Source: Phoenix dactylifera (taxonomy: Eukaryota > Streptophyta > Magnoliopsida > Arecales > Arecaceae). From it: 64,000 nt of DNA. The notes beneath the pieces are model-generated. The model ran no database searches, was not told the origin of the DNA, and saw nothing but the letters and a program-made list of their open reading frames with translations. The position numbers were made by a program, and so were the translations under genes. Location: positions 1 to 64,000 of the forward strand of contig NW_024067925.1 in the NCBI RefSeq assembly GCF_009389715.1, written 5' to 3'. Positions 63,313 through 64,000 of the stretch are shown piece after piece (the stretch's first letter is position 1; each line of letters opens with the position of its first letter).

Positions 63313-63617
63313 GGAACAGCGTAGCGACGGATAATTCAGAATCAACATAGGTCTAGTCCAGGGGACAAATCAATAGGAAATGCTATTTGCTTCTTAAGAA
63401 GAAGAACTTCTATGAAATGAAAGAGTTGGAACGGGCGTCGGATATCATATCAAAATAAAAAAGAAAAAAGGAAGAAGTGTTATCGAATGAGAAGATCTAT
63501 CGACCTTTTATTTTTGTAAGGCTCAGCTTTCTACAGACCGAGGGGTGGAGGATCGTTTTGAGTCTTATGTTCTGGCGGGTATCTAATCCATTAGCTGAGA
63601 TGTCAAGCCTACACCTT
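63313..63617. other. 305-bp insert, unit 4
   Basis: Same length and junctions as in units 2 and 3, confirming insertion before those units multiplied. Confidence 0.75.
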
Positions 63618-63904
63618 ATCTTGCTAGAAAAAAATTAGTAATTAATTATTCTAATAAGGTAATAAATCATTCTAATATATAATTCATTGAATTGACATAT
63701 TAGATTTCAATCACAATAATTATTTTGCTAGCACAAAATTAGCAATCAATTATTCTAATAAGGTAATAAATCATTCTAATATATAATTTATTGAATTGAC
63801 ATATTATATTTCAATTACAATAATTATCTAGCTAGTACTAAATTAATAATTAATTATTAATAATTAAGAAAATTTAAATAAAAAATTCAAAAATTGGTTA
63901 ATCC

Positions 63905-64000
63905 ATTATAACTTTAGGATGGTGGACTCAAAGCCTATGAATGACCAAATTCATGATTTTGAAATACTGATCCACCAGCTTAGGACTAATGGAACCAATT
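63905..64000 (+). mobile_element. copia gag remnant, unit 4, cut by window edge (fossil)
   Basis: The first ~95 bp of the same remnant; the rest lies outside the window. Confidence 0.6.

Larger units (their letters stand above)
57631..63896. repeat. AT-rich ~104-bp repeat array, unit 4
   Basis: It matches unit 3 in repeat number and order, with only scattered single-base differences. Confidence 0.88.
54483..64000. repeat. tandem segmental duplication, unit 4 (cut by the window edge)
   Basis: It repeats unit 3 through the AT-rich array, the 305-bp insert and the first bases of the gag remnant, then the window ends. Whether a solo LTR follows and how many further units exist cannot be seen. 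Confidence 0.95.

Overview
This window is nuclear DNA from a flowering plant, probably a monocot and possibly a palm. That is inferred from the style of the genes and repeats; no single sequence proves it. The evidence for a plant is direct: intron-bearing histone H2A genes with plant histone promoter boxes, a DUF1218 membrane-protein gene, a HOS15-type WD40 gene fragment, a plastid DNA scrap, and plant LTR elements, a Mutator-like element and a TRIM.

Layout. Positions 1-7288 are single-copy flank. They hold a complete H2A gene (1186-1846, minus), a second divergent H2A-like gene with a one-base frame break (3264-4524, minus) and its histone-type promoter, then decayed intergenic DNA with an old LTR scrap. 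From 7289 to the right edge the window is a tandem array of one large unit. Unit 1 is 7289-28445, unit 2 is 28446-41465, unit 3 is 41466-54482, and unit 4 starts at 54483 and runs off the end. Units 2 and 3 are 13,020 and 13,017 bp and look almost identical. Unit 1 is about 21.2 kb because it keeps a complete Sirevirus-like copia element and gained a TRIM.

Each unit carries, in order: non-coding DNA with a partly duplicated ~101-bp segment; a three-exon DUF1218 gene on the minus strand; a 6-kb AT-rich array of ~104-bp repeats in both orientations, holding a plastid rpl36 scrap and a Mutator-like element with captured promoter-like DNA; in units 2-4 a 305-bp foreign insert; an old copia gag remnant; a Sirevirus element (unit 1) or its solo LTR (units 2 and 3); a broken 3' end of a HOS15-like WD40 gene; and an inverted copy of the H2A promoter at the junction to the next unit.

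The insertions give a relative history. The Sirevirus element landed once: the same 5-bp target duplication, ACATG, flanks the full element and both solo LTRs. It entered before the units split. In the ancestor of units 2-4 the two LTRs recombined to a solo LTR, the 305-bp piece was inserted, and that form was then amplified. In unit 1 the TRIM was inserted separately, since units 2-4 show its empty site. The array therefore multiplies a DUF1218 gene (intact in units 3 and 4 apart from a tail shift shared by all copies) together with its load of repeats. I saw no convincing new coding system; the novelty lies in the array structure and its history.
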